Positions 19,844-29,260 of a stretch of DNA of 64,000 bases are shown here, piece after piece. Under the pieces are notes generated by a model. The model was not told the origin of the DNA, searched no databases, and saw nothing but the letters and a program-made list of their open reading frames with translations. This stretch comes from Chloracidobacterium sp. N (GTDB taxonomy: Bacteria; Acidobacteriota; Blastocatellia; Chloracidobacteriales; Chloracidobacteriaceae): the NCBI RefSeq assembly GCF_018304765.1, contig NZ_CP072642.1, positions 417,501 to 481,500 of the forward strand, given 5' to 3'. The first letter of the stretch is position 1, and each line of letters starts with the position of its first letter. A program made the position numbers and the translations under genes.

Positions 19844-19859
19844 TGAAGGTCAGCTTTCG

Positions 19860-20165
19860 TTACTTGTTGGGCTGGTCACGCAGGCCGATGATGGCATTTC
19901 TGGAAAATTCAATCTTGACCGACGGCGCGACGAGCAGGTGCAGAGTGTTTTCTTTCTCGTTGATGCCGGCCACGGTTCCGTAAATCCCGCCTTCGGTAAC
20001 AACCCGGTCGCCGTTCTTGAGGTTGTTGCGCATGGTTTCGAGTTCTTTCTGGCGTTTCTGCTGGGGACGGATCACCAGAAAGTAAAAAATGGCGACCATC
20101 GCCAGAATCGGAACAAGCTGGATGAGAAAACTTCCTCCACCACCCTGTGCCAGGACGATGTTCAT
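19860..20165 (-). CDS. yajC: Preprotein translocase subunit YajC
   Basis: The 101-residue protein has one N-terminal membrane helix (LIQLVPILAMVAIFYFLVI) followed by RPQQKRQKELE and a small cytoplasmic beta domain (GDRVVTEGGIYGTVAGI), the YajC pattern. YajC joins SecDF in assisting Sec-dependent export. It overlaps tgt by four bases, matching the common tgt-yajC order; secD and secF do not follow here. Confidence 0.95.
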   Translation of the reverse strand: MNIVLAQGGGGSFLIQLVPILAMVAIFYFLVIRPQQKRQKELETMRNNLKNGDRVVTEGGIYGTVAGINEKENTLHLLVAPSVKIEFSRNAIIGLRDQPNK

Positions 20166-21304
20166 GTTGAAAGAGACTCCTCGGATGAAAGCTGCCGACG
20201 GTGGAAGTCAGCCCGGAAGCGGCCGAACCCGCCCTGTTCCAGAGCGTGCCGAATCTGCCGCATCAGGTCAAGATAGTGATACACGTTGTGATAGGTCGCC
20301 AATACGGAGGCGAGGATTTCTCCCGTCCGCAGCAGGTGCGCCAGATAGGCCCGCGAGTACCGCCGGCAGACCGCACAGGTGCAGTCCGGGTCAAGCGGTT
20401 GTTCATCGCGGACGTAGCGCGCATTGCGCAGGTTGAGCCGGCCGGTCGTGGTGAACACCGTGCCGTTGCGCGCGTGGCGTGTGGGCATGACGCAGTCGAA
20501 CATGTCCACCCCGCGCGCCACGGATTCAACCAGGTCGGCCGGCGTCCCCACGCCCATCAGGTAGCGGGGCTTGTCCGCCGGCAGGCGCGGCGCGATGAAC
20601 TCCGTCGTGTCGTACATCAGGTGTTTTTCCTCGCCAACGCTGAGGCCGCCGATGGCATAGCCCTCAAAGCCAATCTCCAGCAGTCCCTCTAGGGAACGGG
20701 CGCGCAGTTCCGGGTACACACCGCCCTGCACAATGCCAAACAGCGACTGGCGCTCCCGGTCGGCGTGGGCGTCGAAGTACGTCCGGCACCGCCGCGCCCA
20801 GCGTTCGGTCAGTTCGAGTGAGCATTGCACCTGTTCAGGCGAAGCCGGATAGGGCGGGCACTCATCGAAGGCCATGACGATGTCAGAGCCGAGCGCAATC
20901 TGAACCTCCATGGAGACTTCCGGCGACAACAGCAACCGTGCGCCGTCAAGGTGGGACCGAAAGGTGACGCCTTCCTCGCTGATGGTACGCAACTCGCCCA
21001 GTGAGAACACCTGATAGCCGCCGCTGTCGGTGAGAATCGAGCGCGGCCAGCTCATAAAGCGGTGCAGACCGCCCAGTTCCCGGATGACCTCGTGGCCGGG
21101 GCGCAAAAACAGGTGATAGGTGTTCGCCAGAATGATGCGCGCATCCAGGGCTTCAAGCATGTCCTGGGTGAGCGCCTTGACGGTGGCCGCCGTCCCGACG
21201 GGCATAAACACCGGCGTTTCAATGACGCTGCGGGTCGTCGTAATCCGCCCCCGCCGCGCTGCCGTCCCGGCATCACTGGCCAGTAGCTCAAAGCGCAGAC
21301 TCAT
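20162..21304 (-). CDS. tgt: tRNA-guanine(34) transglycosylase
   Basis: Tgt exchanges guanine 34 for preQ1 in GUN-anticodon tRNAs on the way to queuosine. The 380-residue protein contains ILTDSGGYQVFSL with the catalytic-site Asp, GYAIGGLSVGE, VDMFDCVMPTRHARNG with the nucleophile Asp, and the zinc site CTCAVCRRYSRAYLAHL (three Cys and one His). The start overlaps the upstream SDR stop and the end overlaps yajC, giving a tightly packed operon. Confidence 0.97.
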   Translation of the reverse strand: MSLRFELLASDAGTAARRGRITTTRSVIETPVFMPVGTAATVKALTQDMLEALDARIILANTYHLFLRPGHEVIRELGGLHRFMSWPRSILTDSGGYQVFSLGELRTISEEGVTFRSHLDGARLLLSPEVSMEVQIALGSDIVMAFDECPPYPASPEQVQCSLELTERWARRCRTYFDAHADRERQSLFGIVQGGVYPELRARSLEGLLEIGFEGYAIGGLSVGEEKHLMYDTTEFIAPRLPADKPRYLMGVGTPADLVESVARGVDMFDCVMPTRHARNGTVFTTTGRLNLRNARYVRDEQPLDPDCTCAVCRRYSRAYLAHLLRTGEILASVLATYHNVYHYLDLMRQIRHALEQGGFGRFRADFHRRQLSSEESLST

Positions 21305-22095
21305 CGCGCTTTCATGATGTTGCCGGCAATGCGGGCGGCAATGTCACGTGGCACAAACCGCGTCGCCTGTGACAGCAGGCTGTTGGCCAGTCCTGACACG
21401 ACGGAACTGCTCCGCCGGCGGATGCCGGCAAAGGCGGCTTCAACGACTTCTTCCGGCATCTGGGCGCGGCGGAGCATGTCGCGGGCCGTGCCTTCGGCGA
21501 CCTGCGCCGTGTCGAAAAACTCCGTTGCCGTGGCCCCCGGGCACAGCGCCATGACGAGCACGCCCTCGTCCCGGCATTCCTCGTGCAACGCCTCGGAAAA
21601 GCTCAGCACATAAGCTTTCGTAGCCGCATAAGCGCCCAGATAGGGCACCGCCTGGAAGGCGGCCGTCGAGGCCACGTTGACAACGACGCCCTGCCGGCGC
21701 GCCAGCATTCCCGACAGGTAGCGATGGGTCAGCTCGGTCAGGGTGACAATGTTGAGCTGAAGCATCTCCAGGTTGCGCTTGAGGTCGGTTTCCACAAACC
21801 GCCCTCCAATGCCAAAGCCGGCGTTGTTGATGAGACCATCCACCTGGAGGTTCAGCCGTTCGGTTTCCTCAAAGACTTCCCCGGCTGCTTCCGGCAGGCT
21901 GAGGTCTTTGGCCAGCACATCCACGGTGATGCTGTGCTGCTTGGCCAACTCGGCGGCCAGGCGCTGGAGCTTGTCTTCCCGCCGCGCCACCAGCATCAGG
22001 TTGGCTTTTTCCCGCGCAAAACGCCGGGCAAAGGCTTCTCCAATCCCAACTGAGGCGCCGGTGATGAGTACCGTTTTGCCCGCCCACGTCTCCAT
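21301..22095 (-). CDS. Short-chain dehydrogenase/reductase (SDR) family protein
   Basis: A 264-residue classical SDR with the NAD(P)-binding TGASVGIGEAFAR, NNAGFGIGG (NNAG motif), the Ser of NVASTAAFQ and the catalytic YAATK. The C-terminal part (RFVPRDIAARIAGNIMKAR) resembles DltE/YqjQ-like SDRs. The substrate is unknown. It heads the run SDR-tgt-yajC-terC with a four-base overlap to tgt. Confidence 0.88.
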   Translation of the reverse strand: METWAGKTVLITGASVGIGEAFARRFAREKANLMLVARREDKLQRLAAELAKQHSITVDVLAKDLSLPEAAGEVFEETERLNLQVDGLINNAGFGIGGRFVETDLKRNLEMLQLNIVTLTELTHRYLSGMLARRQGVVVNVASTAAFQAVPYLGAYAATKAYVLSFSEALHEECRDEGVLVMALCPGATATEFFDTAQVAEGTARDMLRRAQMPEEVVEAAFAGIRRRSSSVVSGLANSLLSQATRFVPRDIAARIAGNIMKAR

Positions 22096-22211
22096 GTTGC
22101 ATATCCTTCCAGCCAGTCAGAGTCGCTCGGTTTGAGCCTGTGCGATATGCCTGCTCGCGTGTCGCTTGTCAAAGGGGAATGCCTGCTTTCAGGAATGGCG
22201 GCGCTGCCCCG

Positions 22212-23171
22212 TCAGTGGGCCGCAGGGCCGGCCGGCTCGGCAAGCACCTGACGGAAGTAGGCAATCGTCCGGTCAAGGCCGACATCAAGCGGGATGTGCG
22301 GCGCCCAGTTCAGGCGTTCACCGGCCAGGGTGATGTCGGGACGCCGGCGCTGCGGATCATTTTCCGGCAGCGGGCGATGCACGATGGGCGACGCCGAACC
22401 CGTCTTGGCCAGCACCTTCTGCGCCAGCTCGGCGACCGTGAACTCATCCGGGTTGCCAAGGTTGACCGGCCCTGTGAACGCTTCGGTCTGCATCATACGG
22501 AACATGCCTTCCACCAGGTCATCCACGTAGCAGAAGGAACGGGTCTGCGAGCCATCGCCATAGACGGTCAGAGGTTCCTCCCGCAGCGCCTGGCAGATGA
22601 AGTTGCTGACCACGCGCCCATCGTTTTCAAGCATGTTCGGGCCGTAGGTGTTGAAAATCCGCACGATCCGCACATCCACGTGGTGCTGGCGGTGGTAGTC
22701 CATCGTCAGCGTTTCGGCGACGCGCTTGCCTTCATCGTAGCAGCTTCGCGGCCCAATGGGATTGACGTTGCCCCAGTAGTCCTCACGCTGCGGATGCACG
22801 AGCGGGTCGCCATAGACTTCCGAAGTCGAGGCGAGCAGAAAACGCGCGCCAACCCGTTTGGCCAGCCCCAGCATGTTGAGCGTGCCCAGAACGCTGGTTT
22901 TGACGGTCTGAATGGCATTGGCCTGATAGTGGACGGGCGAGGCCGGACAGGCCAGATGGTAGATTTGCGTGACTTCAAGCCGGATTGGCTCGATGACATC
23001 GTGGCGGACCAGCTCAAAGCGCGGGTGGGAAAGCAGCGGCCGGATATTGGCGCGTTGGCCCGTGTAGAAGTTGTCAAGACAGATGACTTCGTGACCTTCA
23101 TCCAGAAGTCGTTTGCAGAGATGTGTGCCGATGAAGCCGGCCCCGCCAGTGACAAGGGTTCGTTCGGTCAT
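22212..23171 (-). CDS. UDP-glucuronate decarboxylase-type NAD-dependent epimerase
   Basis: The 319-residue extended SDR has the [10 protein letters not shown] nucleotide-binding motif, [41 protein letters not shown] (Tyr-x3-Lys) and [10 protein letters not shown]. These features match UXS, which converts UDP-glucuronate to UDP-xylose for polysaccharide synthesis. Length is that of the soluble bacterial form. It sits 48 bases after the cyclic-nucleotide-binding gene and may be co-transcribed with it. Confidence 0.92.
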   Translation of the reverse strand: MTERTLVTGGAGFIGTHLCKRLLDEGHEVICLDNFYTGQRANIRPLLSHPRFELVRHDVIEPIRLEVTQIYHLACPASPVHYQANAIQTVKTSVLGTLNMLGLAKRVGARFLLASTSEVYGDPLVHPQREDYWGNVNPIGPRSCYDEGKRVAETLTMDYHRQHHVDVRIVRIFNTYGPNMLENDGRVVSNFICQALREEPLTVYGDGSQTRSFCYVDDLVEGMFRMMQTEAFTGPVNLGNPDEFTVAELAQKVLAKTGSASPIVHRPLPENDPQRRRPDITLAGERLNWAPHIPLDVGLDRTIAYFRQVLAEPAGPAAH

Positions 23172-23219
23172 ACGTAGGGTGGTCTGACATTGGTGTTGAT
23201 AAGGATGTGGTGCTGGGTC

Positions 23220-24320
23220 TTATGGGGTGTCCAGCCCGGAGGGTGGGTTCTGGTTGATGTCGGAGATATTGGTCAACGCCCTGGAATCCGGCTGGTGGGC
23301 GCTGATCTGCATGGTTTCCAGAAGGTGATTCAGAATGGAAAGTACTGTGTAGTGAGACGCCGGTATGCTGTCGAGCAGATCGCGTACCGTCGGCTCTTCG
23401 GCATGCAGGCGATACCAGATGTCATAGGCGATGGGCAGCAGGTTCTCGTCGCCTTCCCAGCGCAAATCGTCGTCGAGGGGGCGATACCGCTGGTTGGCCG
23501 GAAACTGGCGCCGCAGCGCCCCGATCTCATCCTGCATGCGGACGGCTTCCATCAGCATCGTCATGCCGGGCAGAAGAATGTCGCAGGTGGCGCCTTCCGC
23601 CACTTCCCGCTCACCGCCTTTGAACTCGAATGTGCCTTCCGTCGGTGGCGGCTGAAAGAGCTGGAAAAAGGCTTCGCTGCCGGTCAGATGGCCCATGACA
23701 GAACGGCACAGGTGTCCGCCGTCAAAGTAGATTTCGGCCAGGGTGATGCCCAGCGGGTCGTCCACGCGCAGCGTGCCGGTCATGCCGGAGCTGATGATGG
23801 TCTGGATGACCGTCGGCAGGTCGAAAAACTTGAGGTTTCCGCCCAACTGGCGCTGGCGTTCCTTGCGCATGTTGCGCACAGTGGATTCGAGCCGCTGGGC
23901 AAAGGTGAAGCACAGCCGCAGCGCGAGGTCCGGGAAGCCGGCGACAACCGAGTGAAAGTTGTCACGCGAAATACGGAAAATTTCACCGCCGCCGGGCATA
24001 CGCGCCGCCGAAGCGCGATGGGAGCGGGTGAACATGGCGACTTCGCCGATCACGTCCCCGGCTGCCACGTAGGCCACCGGCGTCAGCTCTGCCGAGCCTT
24101 CCATTGCCGGCCGGCGAATCTCCACGACCCCTGATTTGATGACATACAGGTAATCGGCCGGGTCGCCAATGTGGAAAACATCCTCGCCGGGTTCAAAAAC
24201 AACGACCTGCCCGCGCAGGAACAGCGCCTGCAACGTCAGGTCGGAAAGCGTCGAAAACAATTCGCATTCCCGCAAGAACGAAAATTCCGGCGGTGACGAA
24301 CGTGGTTCTGGAGAAGACAT
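23220..24320 (-). CDS. Cyclic-nucleotide-binding and DUF4388 (PATAN)-like domain protein
   Basis: The 366-residue protein begins with a cNMP-binding domain (about 15-140), with FEPGEDVFHIGDPADYLYVI and the phosphate-cassette-like GDVIGEVAMFTRSHRASA. After a basic helix comes a DUF4388/PATAN-like region (about 160-260; NLKFFDLPTVIQTIISS, GTLRVDDPLG, AEIYFDGGHL). Such proteins link second-messenger sensing to two-component or gliding/pilus outputs. There is no DNA-binding HTH, so it is a signalling adaptor rather than a CRP regulator. Confidence 0.82.
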   Translation of the reverse strand: MSSPEPRSSPPEFSFLRECELFSTLSDLTLQALFLRGQVVVFEPGEDVFHIGDPADYLYVIKSGVVEIRRPAMEGSAELTPVAYVAAGDVIGEVAMFTRSHRASAARMPGGGEIFRISRDNFHSVVAGFPDLALRLCFTFAQRLESTVRNMRKERQRQLGGNLKFFDLPTVIQTIISSGMTGTLRVDDPLGITLAEIYFDGGHLCRSVMGHLTGSEAFFQLFQPPPTEGTFEFKGGEREVAEGATCDILLPGMTMLMEAVRMQDEIGALRRQFPANQRYRPLDDDLRWEGDENLLPIAYDIWYRLHAEEPTVRDLLDSIPASHYTVLSILNHLLETMQISAHQPDSRALTNISDINQNPPSGLDTP

Positions 24321-24476
24321 AGGCGCGTCGCACCCCGGAATCAGACGGAATGGCTCGGTACGGCCTATTGTGCACGATGCCGCCCGTGGCGAACAGTGCC
24401 ACAGCGGCCTGCCCGTTCCAGGTGGCGCATTTTGAGGTCAATACCCCACCTGGAGGGCAGAACCCAAAGCGTGAAA

Positions 24477-26369
24477 TCAGGACGACCGGCGCAGTTCCTG
24501 CTTGACCGCATCGGTGATGCCGGCCGCCGACAGGCGCGGCAGGTAGATGTATCGCCCGCCAAACAGCTCTGCGAGTTGCTTGGCTTCACCACGTGAGACA
24601 AAGCGGTTCTGGGTGTCGAAGACCACGAGGCGGATGGTGCCGGCGGCGTACACCCGCGCCATGTCTTCCAGTTCACGCCGGATGGCGTCGGTGCGGGAAA
24701 GGTTCCCGTCGGGTTCGGGCGTCCGGGCCGGGATGTTGCCGCGTCCGTCGCCAATGACAATGACAAGCGCCTCGGTGTAGGCCCCAGTGCGCCGGACTTC
24801 CTCGATGAGCGCCTGTGCCCGCCGGAGTGCATCGTTGAGCGGCGTGGCTCCGCCGGTCGGCAGGGTTTCGAGCTGGCGCTTGGCCGCTTCGACGCTTTGC
24901 GTCGGAGCGAGCAGCACCCGGCTTTCATCGCCATAGCAGCCAATGAGGGCAACTTTGTCCCGGTTGACATAGGACTGGCGCAGCAGTTCGACGACAGCCC
25001 CTTTGGCCTGTCCCATGCGGTTGGCGGCCATGCTCCCGGAAGCATCCACGATGAAGACGATGAGTGCGCCGGTGCGCTGGCGGAGTTTCTTGAGCCGGAC
25101 ATCGTCTTTTTTGAGCAGTATCCGGTCGGGCGTCTGCCCCTTGGCGAGCAGCTTCTGGCGGCGGGCCGGCTGGTGCGGTGCGGCCTGGCGCAGCGTGGCT
25201 TCGATGGCGACGCGCCCCCGCGAGGGTTCGCCCGGCACGGAGCGGACGTGCCGCCCGGATTGAAAGTTGTCGCGCTCGGAGCGTTTCCCGTAGCGCCCCA
25301 GCCGCGCCTTTTTGGCAAAAAAGTCGAAGTCGGCGTCGAGGGCCGCTTCTTCGGCGTCGAAAACCAGCGCCAGGTCTTCGAGTTCTTCCGGCGGTGAGGG
25401 CGGTTCCGGCTCGTCTTCCGAGCTTTCCGAGGGCGGAGGAGGAGGTGGTGGTGGTGGTTCGGGTTCGCTTTCGGGACGCTGTGTGGCGCGTGGCAGCAGG
25501 ACGAAAAACTCGGCCGTCCGGCAGTCGTCTTCATTGACCGTGGTCCGTCCTTCGAGCGCGGCATTGGCCCGGGCCGCCAGCGTGGCAAAGTATTCTGCCC
25601 GCTGCCCGACGGTGCCCAGCGCCGCCGCACGCGCGCAGAGCCAGTGCAGGGTTTCATCGCCCAGCGTGACCTGCGGCAACCGCTGCCGTGCATCAGTCAG
25701 GAGATTCCGAAGCAGCGTGGTTTCTTCGGCGTAGAGCATCTGCAGGGCTTCCGGGTCGCGCTCGAAAGCCGCCACGGTTTCGATGACTTTCTGCCGGGTT
25801 TCGAGGTCAGACTGGCGCGAGGCGGCCACGATGAGGCCCAGCCGGTCGAGGATGTGCCAGCGTACGGGGCCGTCACCCGGATTGAAGGCCGCAATCAGCC
25901 CGAAGTCTGCGGGCGAGGTCAGTGAGACCCCTTCCCGTTCGACGCGCAGGCAGCCTTCGTCGAGGCAGGTCAGCAGGGCGTTTTCCACCTGGGTCGGCAG
26001 CAGATTGAGGTTGTCGGCAAAGACGTAGCCGCCGTGGGCTTGCGCCAGAATGCCCGGCGCGAAGCGTCGCCGGCCACCAGCGAGTGTGGCTTCGAGGTCG
26101 AGGCCGCCAAAAAGGCGGTCTTCACTGATGTTGCCGGGCAGGATGACGAACGGCGGGCGCCGGCCGTCCACGTCGGGGACAATCTGCGCAAAACCGCGCG
26201 CCAGAACCGACTTGGCACTGCCGGCCGGAGCGGCAAAGGCGACGCCGCGCAGCCGGGGTTCAATGGCCAGTAGCAGCAGCGCGCGTTTGACCGGAGCATG
26301 GCCCACAACGGCAACAAAGGGCAGCGTGACGAGCTGAAGGGAAGGGCTGGTTTGGGCGTAAGACATCAT
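24477..26369 (-). CDS. bchD: Magnesium-protoporphyrin chelatase subunit D
   Basis: BchD, with BchI and BchH, inserts Mg into protoporphyrin IX, the committed step to (bacterio)chlorophyll. The 630-residue protein has an N-terminal AAA+ domain with a degenerate Walker A (APAGSAKS, residues about 47-54) as usual in D subunits, a long acidic and proline-rich linker (about 296-345, with a run of nine Pro) and a C-terminal VWA domain with the MIDAS motif DASGSMA near residue 440. A chelatase of the cobalt type is less likely given the architecture. bchI and bchH are not in the window. Confidence 0.9.
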   Translation of the reverse strand: MMSYAQTSPSLQLVTLPFVAVVGHAPVKRALLLLAIEPRLRGVAFAAPAGSAKSVLARGFAQIVPDVDGRRPPFVILPGNISEDRLFGGLDLEATLAGGRRRFAPGILAQAHGGYVFADNLNLLPTQVENALLTCLDEGCLRVEREGVSLTSPADFGLIAAFNPGDGPVRWHILDRLGLIVAASRQSDLETRQKVIETVAAFERDPEALQMLYAEETTLLRNLLTDARQRLPQVTLGDETLHWLCARAAALGTVGQRAEYFATLAARANAALEGRTTVNEDDCRTAEFFVLLPRATQRPESEPEPPPPPPPPPSESSEDEPEPPSPPEELEDLALVFDAEEAALDADFDFFAKKARLGRYGKRSERDNFQSGRHVRSVPGEPSRGRVAIEATLRQAAPHQPARRQKLLAKGQTPDRILLKKDDVRLKKLRQRTGALIVFIVDASGSMAANRMGQAKGAVVELLRQSYVNRDKVALIGCYGDESRVLLAPTQSVEAAKRQLETLPTGGATPLNDALRRAQALIEEVRRTGAYTEALVIVIGDGRGNIPARTPEPDGNLSRTDAIRRELEDMARVYAAGTIRLVVFDTQNRFVSRGEAKQLAELFGGRYIYLPRLSAAGITDAVKQELRRSS

Positions 26370-26550
26370 GGTGCAGTGTCAGGGCCGGAACGGATGCGAC
26401 TGCGTAAGAGGATGGCAGGCGGCCGGGTGGATGGCGTAGCTACGGATTCAACTTACACCAAAAGGCTGCCCGGCCAAGGCTTCGGCGGCTGGGCCGTGAC
26501 GGGTTTGGTGACTTGAGTCTGCGGCCGGCGGTTTCTAAGATGGCATCACT

Positions 26551-27570
26551 ATGGCTGACCGTACTTTTACCCGCCGTGATCTCCGCCCGGAACGCAAACC
26601 GGCGTGGCTGAAAATCCGCCTGGATGCCCGTGACAGGTTTCAGGAAGTCGCCCACATGGTGGACGATCTTTCCCTCAACACCGTGTGTCAGGAAGCGCGC
26701 TGCCCGAACATCTGGGAGTGTTTCTCCAACCGGACGGCGACCTTCATGCTCATGGGCGACATCTGCACGCGGCACTGTGGCTTCTGCGCCGTGACAAAGG
26801 GTGCGCCCCGGCTGCTCGATCCCGCTGAGCCGCGCCACGTCGCCGAAGCCGTCCGCAAGCTGGGCCTGCGCCACGCGGTCATCACTTCGGTGAACCGTGA
26901 TGACCTGCCCGATGGCGGCGCGCACCATTTTGCGGCGACGATCCGGGAAGTCCGGCGTCACAACCCCGGCTGCCGTGTGGAAGTGCTCATCCCGGACTTC
27001 TGCGGCAACTGGGAAGCCCTCGATGTGGTGATGGAAGCGCGTCCCGATGTGCTCAACCACAACACGGAAACGGTCAAGGCGTTGTACCGGCGGGTGCGTC
27101 CCGATGCCATTTATGCCCGCTCGATGGAGTTGCTGCGCCGGGCGGCCGCCTGGCGTTCAGCGGACTATCCCGTGTTGACGAAGTCCGGCGTCATGCTGGG
27201 TCTGGGCGAGACACGGGATGAACTGCTGGAAACGATGCACGATCTGCGTGAGAACGACTGCGACATTCTGACGTTGGGGCAGTATTTGCGGCCAAGTCTC
27301 CGTCACCTGCCGGTCGAGAAGTTTTACCACCCGGATGAATTTGCCGAACTCAGGCAGATTGGGCTGGCGATGGGGTTCCGGCATGTCGAAGCCGGCCCGC
27401 TGGTGCGCAGTTCTTACCACGCGCACGAACAGGTTGCGGAAGTGGATGCCCCTGTGCCGGCAGCCCCGCCGACACTTGTGCCGTTGATGCGCCGCCGGTC
27501 AACGGCATCAGCACCGGACCTGCCGGGAAACACCCTTCCCGGTGCCCTTCCTCGTGAAAGAACGACCTAG
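26551..27570 (+). CDS. lipA: Lipoyl synthase
   Basis: LipA is a radical SAM enzyme that inserts two sulfurs into protein-bound octanoate to form lipoate. The 339-residue protein carries the auxiliary cluster Cys set in CQEARCPNIWEC, the radical SAM motif CTRHCGFC, SVNRDDLPDGGA, LNHNTETV, KSGVMLGLGE and the C-terminal RSSYHAHEQ. A tail of about 45 residues rich in Pro, Ala and Thr follows the conserved end and is unusual. It is divergent from bchD with 180 bases between. Confidence 0.96.
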   Translation: MADRTFTRRDLRPERKPAWLKIRLDARDRFQEVAHMVDDLSLNTVCQEARCPNIWECFSNRTATFMLMGDICTRHCGFCAVTKGAPRLLDPAEPRHVAEAVRKLGLRHAVITSVNRDDLPDGGAHHFAATIREVRRHNPGCRVEVLIPDFCGNWEALDVVMEARPDVLNHNTETVKALYRRVRPDAIYARSMELLRRAAAWRSADYPVLTKSGVMLGLGETRDELLETMHDLRENDCDILTLGQYLRPSLRHLPVEKFYHPDEFAELRQIGLAMGFRHVEAGPLVRSSYHAHEQVAEVDAPVPAAPPTLVPLMRRRSTASAPDLPGNTLPGALPRERTT

Positions 27571-27579
27571 CCACAGGGC

Positions 27580-28305
27580 CTAGCCAAAGAGCCGGGGCAC
27601 GATGTCGCCGGCCCGGCCGCGCAGCGAAAGCGTCATGTGGGGCGTCAGGTCGGTGCTCTCCGGGTTGACCTCGATAACGGCTGCGCCGGCATCGCGCGCG
27701 GCAAAGGGAATGAGTGCCGCCGGATAAACCACGCCGGATGTGCCGATGACGAGGCAGACATCACACCGGGAAGCTACAATTTCAGCTTCCTCAAACGCGC
27801 CGGCCGGAAGCATTTCACCAAAGAGAACGACATCGGGGCGCAGCGGCTCGTCGTGGTCGCCACGGGGCGGCAGCGTCGGCAGCGGCGTTTCGGGCAGCGG
27901 ATAGCGTTTGCCCGTACGCAACCCGCGCCCCCGCCAGATGTTGCCGTGCAGCTCGATGATGCGCTGGCTGCCGGCCTTCTGGTGCAGGCCGTCCACGTTT
28001 TGCGTGACCACCAGAAAATCCTCAAACCGCGTTTCCGCCTGGGCAACGGCGATGTGCGCGGGGTTGGGAACGACGGTTTTGAGCAGCGTCCGCCGGTAGT
28101 CAAACCACTCCCAGGCCGTGGTGAGGTCCTGTTCGAGCAGTCCGATGGAAGACGCAACGGCGGCCGGCATCCCCTTCCAGGTCGCATCTTTGCCACGAAA
28201 GGTCGGCACGCCGGATTCGGCCGAAATGCCGGCTCCCGTGAACACTACAACGCGCCTGGCGGCGGCAAGGTACTGACGGGCTTGCTGGAGCTGGTCGTCG
28301 GTCAT
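27580..28305 (-). CDS. Sirtuin-family NAD-dependent protein deacylase lacking the zinc-binding cysteines
   Basis: The 241-residue protein has the NAD-binding VFTGAGISAESGVPTFRG, TQNVDGLHQKAG (101-112), catalytic His120 in IIELHGN, RPDVVLFGEMLP and IGTSGVVYPA. It is a class III (SIRT5/CobB-like) sirtuin by these motifs. All four structural zinc Cys, normally between residues 125 and 155, are absent; the segment reads RTGKRYPLPETPLP and PRGDHDEPLR. The class III acyl-binding Tyr is Phe68, while Arg71 is kept. The ATG at 28305 is chosen over upstream starts that would run into pssA. Confidence 0.88.
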   Translation of the reverse strand: MTDDQLQQARQYLAAARRVVVFTGAGISAESGVPTFRGKDATWKGMPAAVASSIGLLEQDLTTAWEWFDYRRTLLKTVVPNPAHIAVAQAETRFEDFLVVTQNVDGLHQKAGSQRIIELHGNIWRGRGLRTGKRYPLPETPLPTLPPRGDHDEPLRPDVVLFGEMLPAGAFEEAEIVASRCDVCLVIGTSGVVYPAALIPFAARDAGAAVIEVNPESTDLTPHMTLSLRGRAGDIVPRLFG

Positions 28306-28321
28306 ACGGGCAAGTGGTTGG

Positions 28322-29224
28322 TTAGAGGGTTTCGGCCGAAGTGGGCGTCGGAACGGAAGCCGTCCTGCGGCGGAAAAGGCTGGCCAGTTTCCCGGCCGGC
28401 CCCTGCCCGGCGTAGATGGTGGCCAGGATGAGCAGCGTCCATTGCGAGTAGTTATAGACAAGGAAAATGAGCAGTCCCAGGGAAAGCAGCACGATCTGCG
28501 GATGCCGGGCGTACGGCCCCAGGTCCTTGAAGCTGTTGAACCGCAACGTGCTGACCATAAGCAGCGCCAGCGTGATGGCCAGCACGAACAGCCCCAAGGC
28601 CCATTCCGTCGGGGTGATGAGCAATTCCTGCCCGAAGAGGCGGTAGTAGGTTTCCTGATACACAACCGGCAGCGGCGTGAAGTGCACAATGGCGGCGAGC
28701 AGCCCGGCCGCAGCCGGGGTTGGAAGGCCGACAAAGAAGCGTTTGGCGGTTTTGGCGTCGCCGGGGACGGGTTTGGTCGCCTGGACGTTGAAGCGTGCCA
28801 GACGCAGCGCACAGCAGATGAGGTGAATGAAGGCCGCCCCCCACGCCAGCTTCTGAAACGCCGGAATGCCGGAAAAGCCCCAGGTGTAGAGCAGAACCGC
28901 CGGAGCAATACCAAAACTGAGCACGTCGGCCAGGCTGTCGAGCTGGACGCCAAACTCACTCGTGGCATGCATCAGGCGCGCAATGCGTCCGTCGAGAAAG
29001 TCGCACAGCACCGACCAGCCAATGCACAGCGCCGCAATGTCGAAGTGCCGCGTGGCCATTTCCGGGTCGTTGAGCGCCACGTACTTGTAGCCCTTCAGGC
29101 TTTCGACCACGGCATAAAAGCCCATGTAGATGTTGATGCAGGTGATGAAGCTCGGCAGGACATACACGCCCTTGCGCAGGCGGCGGCGGGTGAGACGATG
29201 TCTGGCTTCAGCTTCACGGTTCAT
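28322..29224 (-). CDS. pssA: CDP-diacylglycerol--serine O-phosphatidyltransferase
   Basis: PssA makes phosphatidylserine from CDP-diacylglycerol and serine at the inner membrane. The 300-residue protein has the CDP-alcohol phosphotransferase signature DGRIARLMHATSEFG followed by QLDSLAD (DG-x2-AR-x8-G-x3-D-x3-D) and about eight membrane segments. It follows psd by 36 bases, so both steps to phosphatidylethanolamine are encoded together in the eno operon. Confidence 0.94.
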   Translation of the reverse strand: MNREAEARHRLTRRRLRKGVYVLPSFITCINIYMGFYAVVESLKGYKYVALNDPEMATRHFDIAALCIGWSVLCDFLDGRIARLMHATSEFGVQLDSLADVLSFGIAPAVLLYTWGFSGIPAFQKLAWGAAFIHLICCALRLARFNVQATKPVPGDAKTAKRFFVGLPTPAAAGLLAAIVHFTPLPVVYQETYYRLFGQELLITPTEWALGLFVLAITLALLMVSTLRFNSFKDLGPYARHPQIVLLSLGLLIFLVYNYSQWTLLILATIYAGQGPAGKLASLFRRRTASVPTPTSAETL

Positions 29225-29260
29225 GGCGACAAGGCGTTGGCGCCGGCAAAGGCGTTGGCG

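Noticed and set aside
19844-19859. Manganese riboswitch ahead of the TerC-family gene
   Set aside because: Only 16 bases separate yajC and the TerC gene, too short for the known yybP-ykoY structure.
28306-28968. Extended N terminus for the sirtuin
   Set aside because: The extension would overlap almost the whole 3' half of pssA in another frame; the sirtuin homology begins at the ATG at 28305.
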